Shown: positions 1 through 6,090, numbered from the stretch's first letter. The stretch is 6,183 nt of DNA from an uncultured Collinsella sp. (GCA_900556285.1 USOF01000080.1:1-6183); one strand, 5' to 3'. A program made the numbers and translations. The notes: generated by a model not told the origin, from the letters alone.

Positions 1-2
1 GC

Positions 3-392
3 GTGGTGGATGCCGTCGGTGCGGCGGCAACGAATGTGGTGGTTGAGCCCGAGGGCGCCACGGCGCCGGCGGGGGAGACTGACGGAGGAGACGTGCCGGA
101 CGGTGGGACGGGTGAGCCTTCTGCCGATGCTAACCCCGCTGCCGGAGAGCCCACCACAGGACCCTCGGCAAATCCCGCGCCAAAGCCCGCGGCCGCGTCA
201 ACCAAGACAACAACGACAGTGACCAAGGCCACGGTCGCCAAGGCCTCAAAGCCCAAGACCGTAACTGCGACCTCCGTGTCTCTCCCCAAGACCAGCGACA
301 ACAATTGGATCGCCGCATCCTTTACGCTACTCCTGTTGGGACTGGGGCTTCTAGGTGCCGCATATCGCTGTTGGGGCGTGCGGCATACCTAG
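3..392 (+). CDS. C-terminal part of a sortase-type cell-surface protein (5' end outside window)
   Basis: The reading frame is open from the window edge to the TAG at 390-392. No credible start or ribosome binding site is present, so this is a 3' fragment of a longer gene. It encodes a Pro/Ala/Thr-rich stretch, a Thr/Lys-rich wall-spanning linker (around KTTTTVTKATVAK), a sorting motif, a hydrophobic membrane segment (WIAASFTLLLLGLGLLGAAY) and a short tail with Arg and His. This is the standard layout of proteins that sortase links to peptidoglycan. The motif at 282-296 reads LPKTS; the normal fifth residue is Gly, and a single G-to-A change (GGC to AGC) would explain it. The last 123 codons before the tail align without gaps to the end of the surface gene ending at 2684; this copy runs six residues further (WGVRHT). 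The ligand-binding part is missing, so no specific function can be given. Confidence 0.8.
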   Translation: MVDAVGAAATNVVVEPEGATAPAGETDGGDVPDGGTGEPSADANPAAGEPTTGPSANPAPKPAAASTKTTTTVTKATVAKASKPKTVTATSVSLPKTSDNNWIAASFTLLLLGLGLLGAAYRCWGVRHT

Positions 393-421
393 CTGCAATA
401 CAAGAGCCCTGTAAAAGCTTT

Positions 422-458
422 AAAGGCAACGCTTTCCGAAAGGGAGCGTTACCTTTTT
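422..458 (+). terminator. Rho-independent terminator after the first surface-protein gene
   Basis: AAAGGCAACGCT (422-433) pairs with AGCGTTACCTTT (445-456) with one C/A mismatch. The stem extends inward by weaker G-T pairs around a small loop, and the 3' side runs into TTTTT (454-458). It lies 30 bases after the stop codon at 392 and separates the surface gene from the toxin-antitoxin operon. Confidence 0.85.
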
Positions 459-510
459 ACTGCATGCAATGTATGAGGTGCCGTACCACTAAAAGGCTTA
501 GTTAATTGAT

Positions 511-520
511 TGTAATTACA
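511..520. promoter_or_regulatory. Palindrome TGTAATTACA, possible antitoxin operator
   Basis: A perfect 10-bp palindrome lies about 60 bases upstream of the antitoxin start. RelB/DinJ-type ribbon-helix-helix antitoxins repress their own operons through short palindromes in this position. The TTGTAA half-site resembles the hexads described for the E. coli relBE operator. Binding is inferred from position and symmetry only. Confidence 0.45.
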
Positions 521-528
521 TAATCTAC

Positions 529-549
529 TAGTGTATGTGCGTTATACTA
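529..549 (+). promoter_or_regulatory. Toxin-antitoxin promoter -10 region inside an imperfect inverted repeat
   Basis: TATACT at 543-548 matches five of six bases of the -10 consensus and would place the transcript start near 555, ahead of the GGAGGG ribosome site at 569-574. No good -35 hexamer sits 16-18 bases upstream. TAGTGTA (529-535) and TATACTA (543-549) form 7-bp arms with one mismatch around a 7-base centre, so a bound repressor would cover the -10 box. Confidence 0.4.
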
Positions 550-581
550 AGGTTGCACTCACACGATTGGAGGGTCCAAAA

Positions 582-857
582 ATGGCAAGCTCAACATTAA
601 CCATTAGGGTTGACGATGACCTCAAACGCGAGGCAGCAGAAGTGGCTGATTACTATGGACTTGATTTGTCGTCCGTGACGCGCGCATTCTTCAAGCAAAT
701 GGTCAACACCCATCGCATCCCGTTGACTTTTGCCCCTGAGGAGCCCAATGCCGAAAGCCTTGAGGCCATTCGCGAGGGGGACGCGTTTCTTGCATCTGGC
801 AAAAAAGGACGTTTTGACAATGGCGCCGATCTTATCGCTGCGGCGATGGCACAATGA
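582..857 (+). CDS. dinJ: Type II antitoxin, RelB/DinJ family
   Basis: This 91-aa protein should neutralise the YafQ-type toxin encoded directly after it and repress the shared promoter. The N-terminus (STLTIRVDDDLKREAAE, residues 3-19) is the beta strand plus first helix of a ribbon-helix-helix DNA-binding domain. GLDLSSVTRAFFKQMV (26-41) forms the second helix, followed by the IPL segment typical of the DinJ/RelB family. The charged C-terminal half (about 50-91) would be the toxin-wrapping part. I chose ATG 582 because GGAGGG lies seven bases before it. An in-frame ATG at 531 would add 17 residues but lies upstream of the likely -10 box, so it would not be transcribed. The last codon and stop overlap the toxin start (ATGA at 854-857), implying translational coupling. 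Family assignment is firm; operator binding is inferred. Confidence 0.92.
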   Translation: MASSTLTIRVDDDLKREAAEVADYYGLDLSSVTRAFFKQMVNTHRIPLTFAPEEPNAESLEAIREGDAFLASGKKGRFDNGADLIAAAMAQ

Positions 858-1153
858 GCACGTTAACCGCAGAGTTCTCTGCAGCCTTCTCCCGCGATTT
901 AAAGAAAAAAGCAAGGCGCCGTAAATGGGATCTATCCGAGCTTCAAAAGCTAATTGACCTGGTGCTACAGAATACACCCGAGTCAATGGACATATTAAAA
1001 CGACGTCATAATATGCACCGGCTAAGCGGCAACTGGGCAGGGCGAAACGAATGTCACGTAGCAAACTCTGGCGACTGGCTTGTCATATGGTCATCAAACG
1101 AAGAGGTAGCTTTCTTTGAACGCACCGGCAGCCATGATGAGCTGTTCCGATAG
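854..1153 (+). CDS. yafQ: Type II toxin, YafQ-family mRNA interferase (RelE superfamily)
   Basis: This 99-aa protein is a ribosome-dependent endoribonuclease by family: YafQ cuts mRNA in the ribosomal A site when its antitoxin is lost. The family's catalytic core is recognisable: HRLSGNW (H55), ECHVANSGDWLVIW (H68 and D74) and FFERTGSHDELF (H94, with F98 next to the C-terminus). These correspond to H50, H63, D67, H87 and F91 of E. coli YafQ as I recall that protein. The N-terminal half is Lys/Arg-rich (RDLKKKARRRKW), as expected for rRNA and mRNA contacts. All catalytic positions are kept, so the toxin looks active. The start codon overlaps the antitoxin stop by four bases. The length is normal for the family. 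Confidence 0.93.
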   Translation: MSTLTAEFSAAFSRDLKKKARRRKWDLSELQKLIDLVLQNTPESMDILKRRHNMHRLSGNWAGRNECHVANSGDWLVIWSSNEEVAFFERTGSHDELFR

Positions 1154-1184
1154 CTCCCTTAATATCGACACCACCAAAGCTATC
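1149..1184 (+). terminator. Weak hairpin spanning the toxin stop codon, possible terminator
   Basis: GATAGCT (1149-1155, containing the TAG stop) pairs perfectly with AGCTATC (1178-1184). The stem can extend by a CC/GG pair across a one-base bulge. The loop is long (22 bases) and only ATTT follows, so this is a poor intrinsic terminator. It may instead protect the mRNA end. Confidence 0.3.
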
Positions 1185-1261
1185 CGGATTTCAAGCAAAT
1201 GACATCCTATTTGTTCAACATTGTTGGAGATTTAGCTGCGCAATGATGATTGCCTCCCATC

Positions 1262-1563
1262 CTAGGCTGGAATATCGTCTCCAAACCAGGCCCTGGCAGC
1301 GGTTTGCTCTGCAAAAGGTTGCGCAATGTGCTCGCCGGTAAATCCTGCGTGTGGCCATACGCTACCAGACTCTTCCTTTTCATCGACAGGTTCCTTAAAG
1401 CGATGGCCCAACACTGTCGATGAGCGGAATGCGGCAAACTGCGCCCCCGCGTTCTCTATCGAGGTGCGTCGATCCTAGGTACGAGGGGTTCGCCCAGATC
1501 GAGACGACCTATTAAGGCATCTCTGTCCCTGTCGTCTCGATGAACACCTTCGACCTGACTCAT
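1262..1563 (-). pseudogene. Possible broken minus-strand gene of about 100 codons, family unknown
   Basis: On the minus strand an ATG at 1563 opens a frame beginning MSQVEGVHRDD and running through GRLDLGEPLVPRIDA to a stop at 1456-1458. A second frame, open from 1474 to the TAG at 1262-1264, continues in a similar style: TSIENAGAQFAAF, STVLGHRFKEPVDEKEESG, WPHAGFTGEHIAQPFAEQ, ending FGDDIPA. Adding one base between about 1458 and 1474 joins them into one protein of about 100 residues. The residue mix is protein-like, with no long low-complexity runs, which is why I list it. The only ribosome-site candidate is AAGG, three bases before the ATG and too close. I do not recognise the family. It could equally be a chance pair of open frames in non-coding DNA. 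Confidence 0.3.
1498..1541. repeat. 11-bp perfect inverted repeat, 22-base spacer
   Basis: ATCGAGACGAC (1498-1508) is the exact reverse complement of GTCGTCTCGAT (1531-1541). It lies about 90 bases upstream of the second surface-protein start and inside the possible minus-strand pseudogene. No T-run flanks either side, so a terminator is unlikely. An operator, an RNA hairpin or a remnant of a mobile-element end are all possible. Confidence 0.5.
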
Positions 1564-1629
1564 GCCTTACGCGATGTTCGGACAAACTCGGTTATAGCGA
1601 TTTGTCTTCTCATTAAAAGAGACTGCAAG

Positions 1630-2684
1630 ATGTTTACCGCCATGGCCTGCCTATGCGTTTTGCTGGGCGGGCCTTCTTATGCCGCAGGCGCGGAGAGCCT
1701 CATCATCGAGGGCGCGACGTACTACGAGCCGGGCGTGTCGGGCCCCGCTGGGTCTGGACCGATGCCGACCACCTGGAGCTCAACGGCTACGCGGGCGAGG
1801 CCATCGGCGCCGAAGGCGACCTGGTGCTGACGCTTGCCGGGCAGAACTCCGTGACGGAGTCGCATGCGCCCGATGCGGACATCACGCTGTGCGGCATGGA
1901 GGTGTGGGGCAACCTGACGCTTCGCGGCTCCGGGACCCTGACGGCGACGGGCTCGCAGTGCGGTATCCACGTGTCACAGGCGCTCGTGGTGGACGGCTGC
2001 ACCGTCGATGCGCGGGCGGACGGGGCCGATATTACGGACGAGGCGGTTGCTGGCTTGATCGCAGGCGACATGGCCGTGCGCGGCGGCGGGCGCGTCGTTG
2101 CCGCGGGCGCCGGGTCCGGAGCGGGCGTGCGCGCTTACGGTGTGTATCTGCAGGACGCTGGCATTGGTGCTGGCGTGGCTGCCTGTCGGCTTTCCGTCGA
2201 TGCCTCGTGGCTTGATGCGGCCGGTGCCGATGGCGGTGTCGCGTGCACGGGCGGCTCGCTTGTGTCCGCACGGTTTGTGACGCCTGCTGGCGGGACCTTT
2301 GGTGCTAGCGGCGTGGTGGATGCCTCCGGTGCGGTGGCACCGCATGTGGTGATTGAGCCCGATGTGACCACGCCGCCGGCGGGGGAGACCGATGGGGGCG
2401 TGGTACCGGGTGATAACACGGACAAGTCTCCCGCCGATGTTAACCCCGCTGCCGGAGAGCCCACCACGGGACCCACGGCAAATCCCGCGCTGAAACCCGC
2501 GACCACGACAGCCAAAACAACAACGACAATAACCAAGACCACGGTCGCCAAAGTCCCCAAGCCCAAGGCTGCCACCGCGACAACTACGACACTCCCCAAG
2601 ACCGGCGACACCAATTGGATCGCCGCGTCCTTAACGCTTTTAATTCTGGGAACAGCGCTCCTGGCTGCCGTATATCGCTGCTAA
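1630..2684 (+). pseudogene. LPXTG cell-wall-anchored surface protein, interrupted by a one-base frameshift
   Basis: Frame one (ATG 1630) encodes a short secretion signal (FTAMACLCVLLGGPSYA, likely cleaved near SYA-AGA), then ESLIIEGATYYEPGVSGP. The same protein resumes in another frame from about 1749 (WVWTDADHLELNGYAGEAI) to the TAA at 2682-2684. One base added at 1744-1750 restores a product of about 351 residues. The body has beta-rich repeats (DLVLTLAGQN, NLTLRGSGTLTATG, ALVVDGCTVDA) resembling the beta-helix style of Cthe_2159-like carbohydrate-binding surface proteins. A Thr/Lys/Pro linker, a canonical LPKTG (2592-2606), a hydrophobic segment and a final Arg-Cys follow. The 1630 start has only AAGAG eight bases upstream; in-frame ATG 1540 gives a long, unlikely leader, though it adds the positive KRDCK before the hydrophobic stretch. 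The break could be true decay, phase variation or an assembly error. Sugar binding is a guess from pattern. Confidence 0.75.
2311..2684 (+). repeat. Paralogous 3' segment, second copy (first copy at 1-371)
   Basis: Codons from 2313 to 2681 align without gaps to codons from 3 to 371. The first 14 bases of the window are identical to 2311-2324. Blocks such as PAAGEPTTGP and the sorting region are nearly unchanged, while the linker has diverged. The similarity stops at the second copy's stop codon, and the downstream DNA of the two copies is unrelated. This indicates old duplication of a surface-protein gene or of its anchor module. Confidence 0.85.
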
Positions 2685-2713
2685 GTCCCCGTTTAAGCAA
2701 GACCGGGGGAGGG

Positions 2714-2875
2714 ATGAATGCAGCTATTGCAAAAGTCTTTAGCCTTCTACTAAATAAATTCCTAGAGATTGGTGCCGTATCAGCTATCGCTGCGACGACA
2801 CTATTTTGTTCAGCTCGACCGCCTCTCGATCTATTACCGATGTTGAGCCTTACACCCCATCCGCCAGAGCGATAA
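2714..2875 (+). CDS. Doubtful 53-aa hydrophobic small ORF
   Basis: MNAAIAKVFSLLLNKFLEIG begins an amphipathic to hydrophobic N-terminal half, followed by AVSAIAATTLFCS with one cysteine and a proline-rich tail (RPPLDLL, TPHPPER). The purine-rich GGGGGAGGG immediately before ATG 2714 looks like a ribosome site but is too close for good initiation. It would be a small membrane-associated peptide. The order amphipathic helix, small residues, cysteine, then prolines loosely recalls AgrD-type cyclic autoinducer precursors, but no agrB or agrC is present and the tail does not match well. The rest of the 252-base gap between the surface gene and the FRG gene shows only a 5-bp hairpin (2687-2708) and the promoter at 2881. 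Confidence 0.25.
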   Translation: MNAAIAKVFSLLLNKFLEIGAVSAIAATTLFCSARPPLDLLPMLSLTPHPPER

Positions 2876-2880
2876 GATAA

Positions 2881-2908
2881 TTGCAATCCAAATGCTGCCG
2901 TTTATAAA
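2881..2908 (+). promoter_or_regulatory. Promoter for the FRG-domain gene
   Basis: TTGCAA (2881-2886) and TATAAA (2903-2908) are separated by 16 bases and match the -35 and -10 consensus at four and five of six positions. The predicted transcript start near 2915 leaves a short leader containing AAAGGA (2924-2929), seven bases before ATG 2937. Confidence 0.6.
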
Positions 2909-2936
2909 GCTTCTTGTTCCACTAAAGGATTGATAT

Positions 2937-3866
2937 ATGTCTAGTGAAGCCAAAGTTGAGGTTGAAGATGTAGCCTCGTATATCAAATACATCAACGGAC
3001 TTTCACCAACAATAAATGGTGACGCCAAGACATATGAATCTACATTTGTTTTCCGAGGACAAGGATCGACTAAGTTTGATCTTGTTCCGTCAATCGGAAG
3101 AGACAGCTATTGGCGTAAACCGGGATCGAACACCATTTCCCCTATCACAGGCAGCCTTACGCACGAGGCGGATATTATTGAAACTGCCTGCCGCATATTG
3201 CCAAATGTCTTCAAGCGAGATTTGCTTCCGATTGATCTTTTAGCCTGCCTCCAGCACTACGGAGTCCCCACCAGACTATTAGATGTCACTTCAAACGCAC
3301 TTGCCGCCCTCTATTTCGCCTGTGGCAATCTGACTGACGAGGGCGAAGTATTCATCTTTAGGCGACCAGGAGGAGATAGGCGGGAATATCCCATCTGCCA
3401 GGCAATCGCAGACTCGTGGCATCTATTTATGAACTCAAAGCTTCTGTCCCGCTTTGCCTCACTTGCAATATCAAGACCATACTTTGACTATCAACGTGAT
3501 CTAGTGCTTTCAATTTACCCTGAGCCAACTGATCAGGCAAAATGGTTTAAGAAGTGCTGCGAAGATACATTATTTGTCTACGGAACTAGATATCTTGATA
3601 GACAAGCCGCTCAGTCCGGCCAATATATTCTTTTCCCAAATGACATTCGTGGTAAGGATTCTTCTTTGTCGTTTGATGACTTAATAAGTCCACTGCCCAA
3701 AGACAGTCCCTTAATAGCCGGTCGTTGCATAGTGCCATCTGATAGGAAGGCATCAATATTAGACGAGTTGAGCAAACTAGGCATTACCGAAGCTTCGCTC
3801 TTTCCCGACAGCATTGAGAAGAGATGTGCCGGCATAGTGAGTGAGATTAAAAGACACCGTCACTGA
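2937..3866 (+). CDS. FRG-domain protein, biochemical function unknown
   Basis: The FRG domain (Pfam family PF08867) is recognisable throughout this 309-aa protein. The naming motif is FVFRGQ (residues 37-42), followed by LVPSIGR. The central signature is QHYGVPTRLLDVTSNALAAL with YFA (106-128). Later come RQAAQSGQYILFP (222-234) and, near the end, ASLFPDSIEKRCAGI (286-300), the usual C-terminal landmark. No signal peptide or membrane segment is seen, so it should be cytoplasmic. FRG proteins have no established reaction; they recur in accessory and phage-defence regions, which fits the RloAB pair starting 200 bases downstream on the same strand. It has its own promoter and ribosome site (AAAGGA), and its DNA is clearly AT-richer than the surface genes to its left, suggesting horizontal transfer. 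The protein is full length with no missing hallmark. A joint role with RloAB is inference. Confidence 0.88.
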   Translation: MSSEAKVEVEDVASYIKYINGLSPTINGDAKTYESTFVFRGQGSTKFDLVPSIGRDSYWRKPGSNTISPITGSLTHEADIIETACRILPNVFKRDLLPIDLLACLQHYGVPTRLLDVTSNALAALYFACGNLTDEGEVFIFRRPGGDRREYPICQAIADSWHLFMNSKLLSRFASLAISRPYFDYQRDLVLSIYPEPTDQAKWFKKCCEDTLFVYGTRYLDRQAAQSGQYILFPNDIRGKDSSLSFDDLISPLPKDSPLIAGRCIVPSDRKASILDELSKLGITEASLFPDSIEKRCAGIVSEIKRHRH

Positions 3867-3957
3867 AGGATTGCTCTTAAAAGCAGTGTAGAGAAGCATG
3901 CATCAATAATTATGTTATATGTAATAAAAAGGTCAACTGTTTAAACTCTCGATTTAA

Positions 3958-3992
3958 AACCGATATTTGTTCAAAGCTAACAAATATCGGTT
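3958..3992. repeat. 14-bp perfect inverted repeat upstream of the ATPase gene
   Basis: AACCGATATTTGTT (3958-3971) is the exact reverse complement of AACAAATATCGGTT (3979-3992), with a 7-base loop (CAAAGCT). It ends ten bases before the TATAAT box and covers the region where a -35 element would lie. No T-run follows on the plus strand, and the minus strand has only a short TTTT, so a terminator is not the best reading. A repressor or activator site for the ATPase-RloB operon is more likely. The remaining 3867-4066 intergenic DNA is AT-rich and holds no credible gene. Confidence 0.65.
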
Positions 3993-4001
3993 ATAAAACT
4001 A

Positions 4002-4007
4002 TATAAT
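4002..4007 (+). promoter_or_regulatory. -10 box TATAAT for the ATPase-RloB operon
   Basis: A perfect -10 consensus places the transcript start near 4014 and gives a leader of about 53 bases before ATG 4067. No -35 hexamer is recognisable 16-18 bases upstream, where the inverted repeat arm lies. This suggests weak or factor-dependent transcription. Confidence 0.5.
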
Positions 4008-4066
4008 TGTTCTTGTTATTTAAGGTTGTCTGTGAAAAATCGACTTTTGCGAGAAGGATTCTAAAG

Positions 4067-5362
4067 ATGATCCTCAATTTTTCATTTAAGAACTTTCAGA
4101 GCTTTCGAGATACTCAGCAGTTCTCGTTTGAACCGATTTCGAGCAAAAAAGAACTTGGGCCCGTACGAGTGGCTGCGGTTTACGGTGCAAACGCGTCAGG
4201 CAAATCAAATTTCCTAAACGCTCTTAACTTTGTCTCTTACTTTGTTCGTACTGGTTACGCGGCAGGCGATGCGAAGTCTCAGATACCCATCGTCCCCTTT
4301 TTACTTGACTCGGAATCGCGAACAAATGACACAGAATTTTCGATAGATTTTATCGCCAGCAACTTGAAGTATGAGTTTTCATTTGGCGTAAACAAAAATG
4401 AGGTTACTTATGAGAACCTCACCGTATACCGATCAAAACAGCCGTCTCTTCTCTATGACCGCTCTTCGATAAACGGGGAACAGTCAATTAAATTTGGTAG
4501 CACGTTTACAGGCGCCAAAAAACAACTTTGGGATATCACGCGCAATAATTCTTTGTTCTTATCTGCCGCCGCGGCGGCTGGTAGTGATGTAATTCAACCC
4601 GCATTCGCAGCTCTTGCCAATGACATCAATCTCTATGATGCAACGCATTATCTTGCAGAGCTCGCCACCATAAAAAAGCTGTTTATCAACGATGACGCAC
4701 GGGCTCAGATGCTATCTCAGCTCATTAAATATGCTGACATTGGAATTGACGGCATGGATGTCCGCCAATCGGAAGGCGTCATGGGTTTAAAAGACTCATT
4801 CATTGGACTCGATGAGATTCCGGAAGAGGCACGTAATAAAATTGCAGAAGACTTTAAATGGTCGTTCGCTTATGACCTGTTCTTCCACCACAAAGGCTCG
4901 GGAGATGGCTTTTGGCTGGACTCCGCCCATGAATCGGAGGGTACAAAAGCTGCGCTAGCGTTTTTCTCGGTAGCCTTACGTTCTTTAAGCAGTGGGGCCA
5001 CAACGGTAATTGACGAGCTTGATTCAAGCCTTCATCCCACGCTGTTGCGCGACTTTGTCTCACTGTTTGCCGATCCCAGCACTAATCCAAGGGGTGCGCA
5101 GCTGATCTTCTCAACTCATGATGTCACCTTGATGACGCGCACGAGTCCCATGGAAGAGGTGCTTGAACGAGATCAGGTTTGGTTTGTAGAAAAGGACTCT
5201 GAAGGTGCTTCGCAATTGATTGCTGCTATGGAATATTCCCCTCGCGCAAATGAGAATCTGGGGCGCAATTATATGAACGGAGTCTACGTGCCGCTGCCCA
5301 ACCCAAGTTTTCATCAACTTGTAGCCCAACTCATGAAGGAAGGCGCTGACATAGATGGCTAA
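4067..5362 (+). CDS. rloA: AAA/ABC-type ATPase, RloA-like, partner of RloB
   Basis: This 431-aa ATPase shares the SMC/OLD-like head-domain fold used by many defence ATPases. The N-terminus MILNFSFKNFQSFRD is the typical opening of the family. Walker A is GANASGKSN (G40 to N48, with K46 and S47). The ABC-like signature is ESEGT (289-293). Walker B is VIDELD (D316, E317), with the SSLHP D-loop (320-324). The switch histidine is H351 in FSTHD. The roughly 240-residue insert between Walker A and the signature is the variable dimer and sensor region. All catalytic motifs are intact. ATG 4067 is preferred because AGAAGGA lies eight bases before it; upstream frame extension to TTG 4007 would overlap the -10 box. 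Its stop overlaps the RloB start by eight bases, so the two are translationally coupled. By analogy with PARIS AriA it would sense phage and control the partner, which is inference. Confidence 0.9.
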   Translation: MILNFSFKNFQSFRDTQQFSFEPISSKKELGPVRVAAVYGANASGKSNFLNALNFVSYFVRTGYAAGDAKSQIPIVPFLLDSESRTNDTEFSIDFIASNLKYEFSFGVNKNEVTYENLTVYRSKQPSLLYDRSSINGEQSIKFGSTFTGAKKQLWDITRNNSLFLSAAAAAGSDVIQPAFAALANDINLYDATHYLAELATIKKLFINDDARAQMLSQLIKYADIGIDGMDVRQSEGVMGLKDSFIGLDEIPEEARNKIAEDFKWSFAYDLFFHHKGSGDGFWLDSAHESEGTKAALAFFSVALRSLSSGATTVIDELDSSLHPTLLRDFVSLFADPSTNPRGAQLIFSTHDVTLMTRTSPMEEVLERDQVWFVEKDSEGASQLIAAMEYSPRANENLGRNYMNGVYVPLPNPSFHQLVAQLMKEGADIDG

Positions 5363-6065
5363 AACAGAAAGGAGGGGGCTTGCTCGCGGCCGCAAAAAGC
5401 AGACAAGAGCCAAGCGAAAGCGCCACCTAATTGTGTCCAATGGAAAGGTGACCGAAACCGAATACTTTAACTTCCTTATTACTGAAATGGACGTTCGCGG
5501 AAGCGTGCTGTATCGGCATATTGACGGAGACCCTTTGAAGGTGGCCAAGCAGCTTTCGCGAGAGCTCGATTCAGATAAAAAGGCCGTTAAAGCGGGCGAA
5601 ATCGAAGCATTGAGTTCCGCATGGATCGTTGTTGATTCAGATGAGTTCAGAAACCTAGCCGCAGCAGAACGAGAAGCAAAGACAAAAGGAGTTAGGCTCG
5701 CGATCTCCAATCCATGCTTTGAAGTATGGCTTATCGATCATGTCTCACCATGCCCGGAAACTTTTGCATCGACGCCACAGTGTGAGAAAAGAGCGCGCGA
5801 CCTTGGCGTTCTAAAATCTACTGACCCCAACAGGTCCTCCGCGTCAAAGTTCAAGTCGGTAAATCTCGAAATAATTGACGGCAACAAGGCCCGGGCTTTG
5901 ACCAATGCCGCAAAGCACAATACGGATGATAAACGTCGCGCAAGAGAAATGAACGCGGACAACGTTGCCGCCTATCAAGTATGGACAGACTTGCCTGATC
6001 TTGTAGATGGCGTATTTGGGTCGGGTAACAGTGTGATTCATCCCGCGATAGGGGCAGGCTTTTAA
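5355..6065 (+). CDS. rloB: RloB-family TOPRIM-like protein, presumed effector
   Basis: This 236-aa protein matches the RloB family (PF13707). It has a very basic N-terminus (RGRKKQTRAKRKRHL, residues 11-25), then LIVSNGKVTETEYFNF (25-40), the DxD stretch IVVDSDEF (D94, D96) and the family landmark SNPCFEVWLIDH (118-129). RloB proteins carry a TOPRIM-like fold and are encoded beside RloA-type ATPases, first described as R-linked ORFs in Campylobacter restriction loci. Nuclease effector activity is inferred from AriB of PARIS. The glutamate commonly seen in the family's opening (IVCEGE-TE-YF) is Asn29 here, with Glu34 and Glu36 nearby; this may be a subfamily trait or affect catalysis. ATG 5355 overlaps the ATPase stop by eight bases; AAGGAAGG lies 11 bases upstream. 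The stop is TAA at 6063-6065. The family call is strong and the biochemistry is not. Confidence 0.88.
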   Translation: MAKTERRGLARGRKKQTRAKRKRHLIVSNGKVTETEYFNFLITEMDVRGSVLYRHIDGDPLKVAKQLSRELDSDKKAVKAGEIEALSSAWIVVDSDEFRNLAAAEREAKTKGVRLAISNPCFEVWLIDHVSPCPETFASTPQCEKRARDLGVLKSTDPNRSSASKFKSVNLEIIDGNKARALTNAAKHNTDDKRRAREMNADNVAAYQVWTDLPDLVDGVFGSGNSVIHPAIGAGF

Positions 6066-6090
6066 CTCAAAAGTTGTAAACGAGGTAGCA

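Noticed and set aside
597..1064. 155-codon open frame on the minus strand
   Set aside because: It lies wholly across the well-supported antitoxin and toxin genes, has no family resemblance and no ribosome site; it is a shadow frame.
1207..1437. 76-codon minus-strand frame starting with ATG
   Set aside because: A different minus-strand frame over the same DNA reads more like protein and joins to an upstream ATG frame; this one has no recognisable features.
2135..2614. 159-codon minus-strand frame rich in Val, Ala and Ser
   Set aside because: It is antisense to the surface-protein repeats and linker; its low-complexity valines mirror the Thr/Lys codons on the plus strand.
2687..2708. CCCCG/CGGGG hairpin after the second surface gene as a terminator
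   Set aside because: The stem is only 5 bp with a 12-base loop and no T-run; not enough to call a terminator.
3939..3946. GTTTAAAC palindrome
   Set aside because: An 8-bp palindrome in AT-rich DNA is expected by chance and has no paired site or promoter alignment.
5111..5710. 199-codon minus-strand frame
   Set aside because: It covers the 3' end of the ATPase and the 5' half of rloB, both with clear family motifs; nothing protein-like is seen in the antisense translation.
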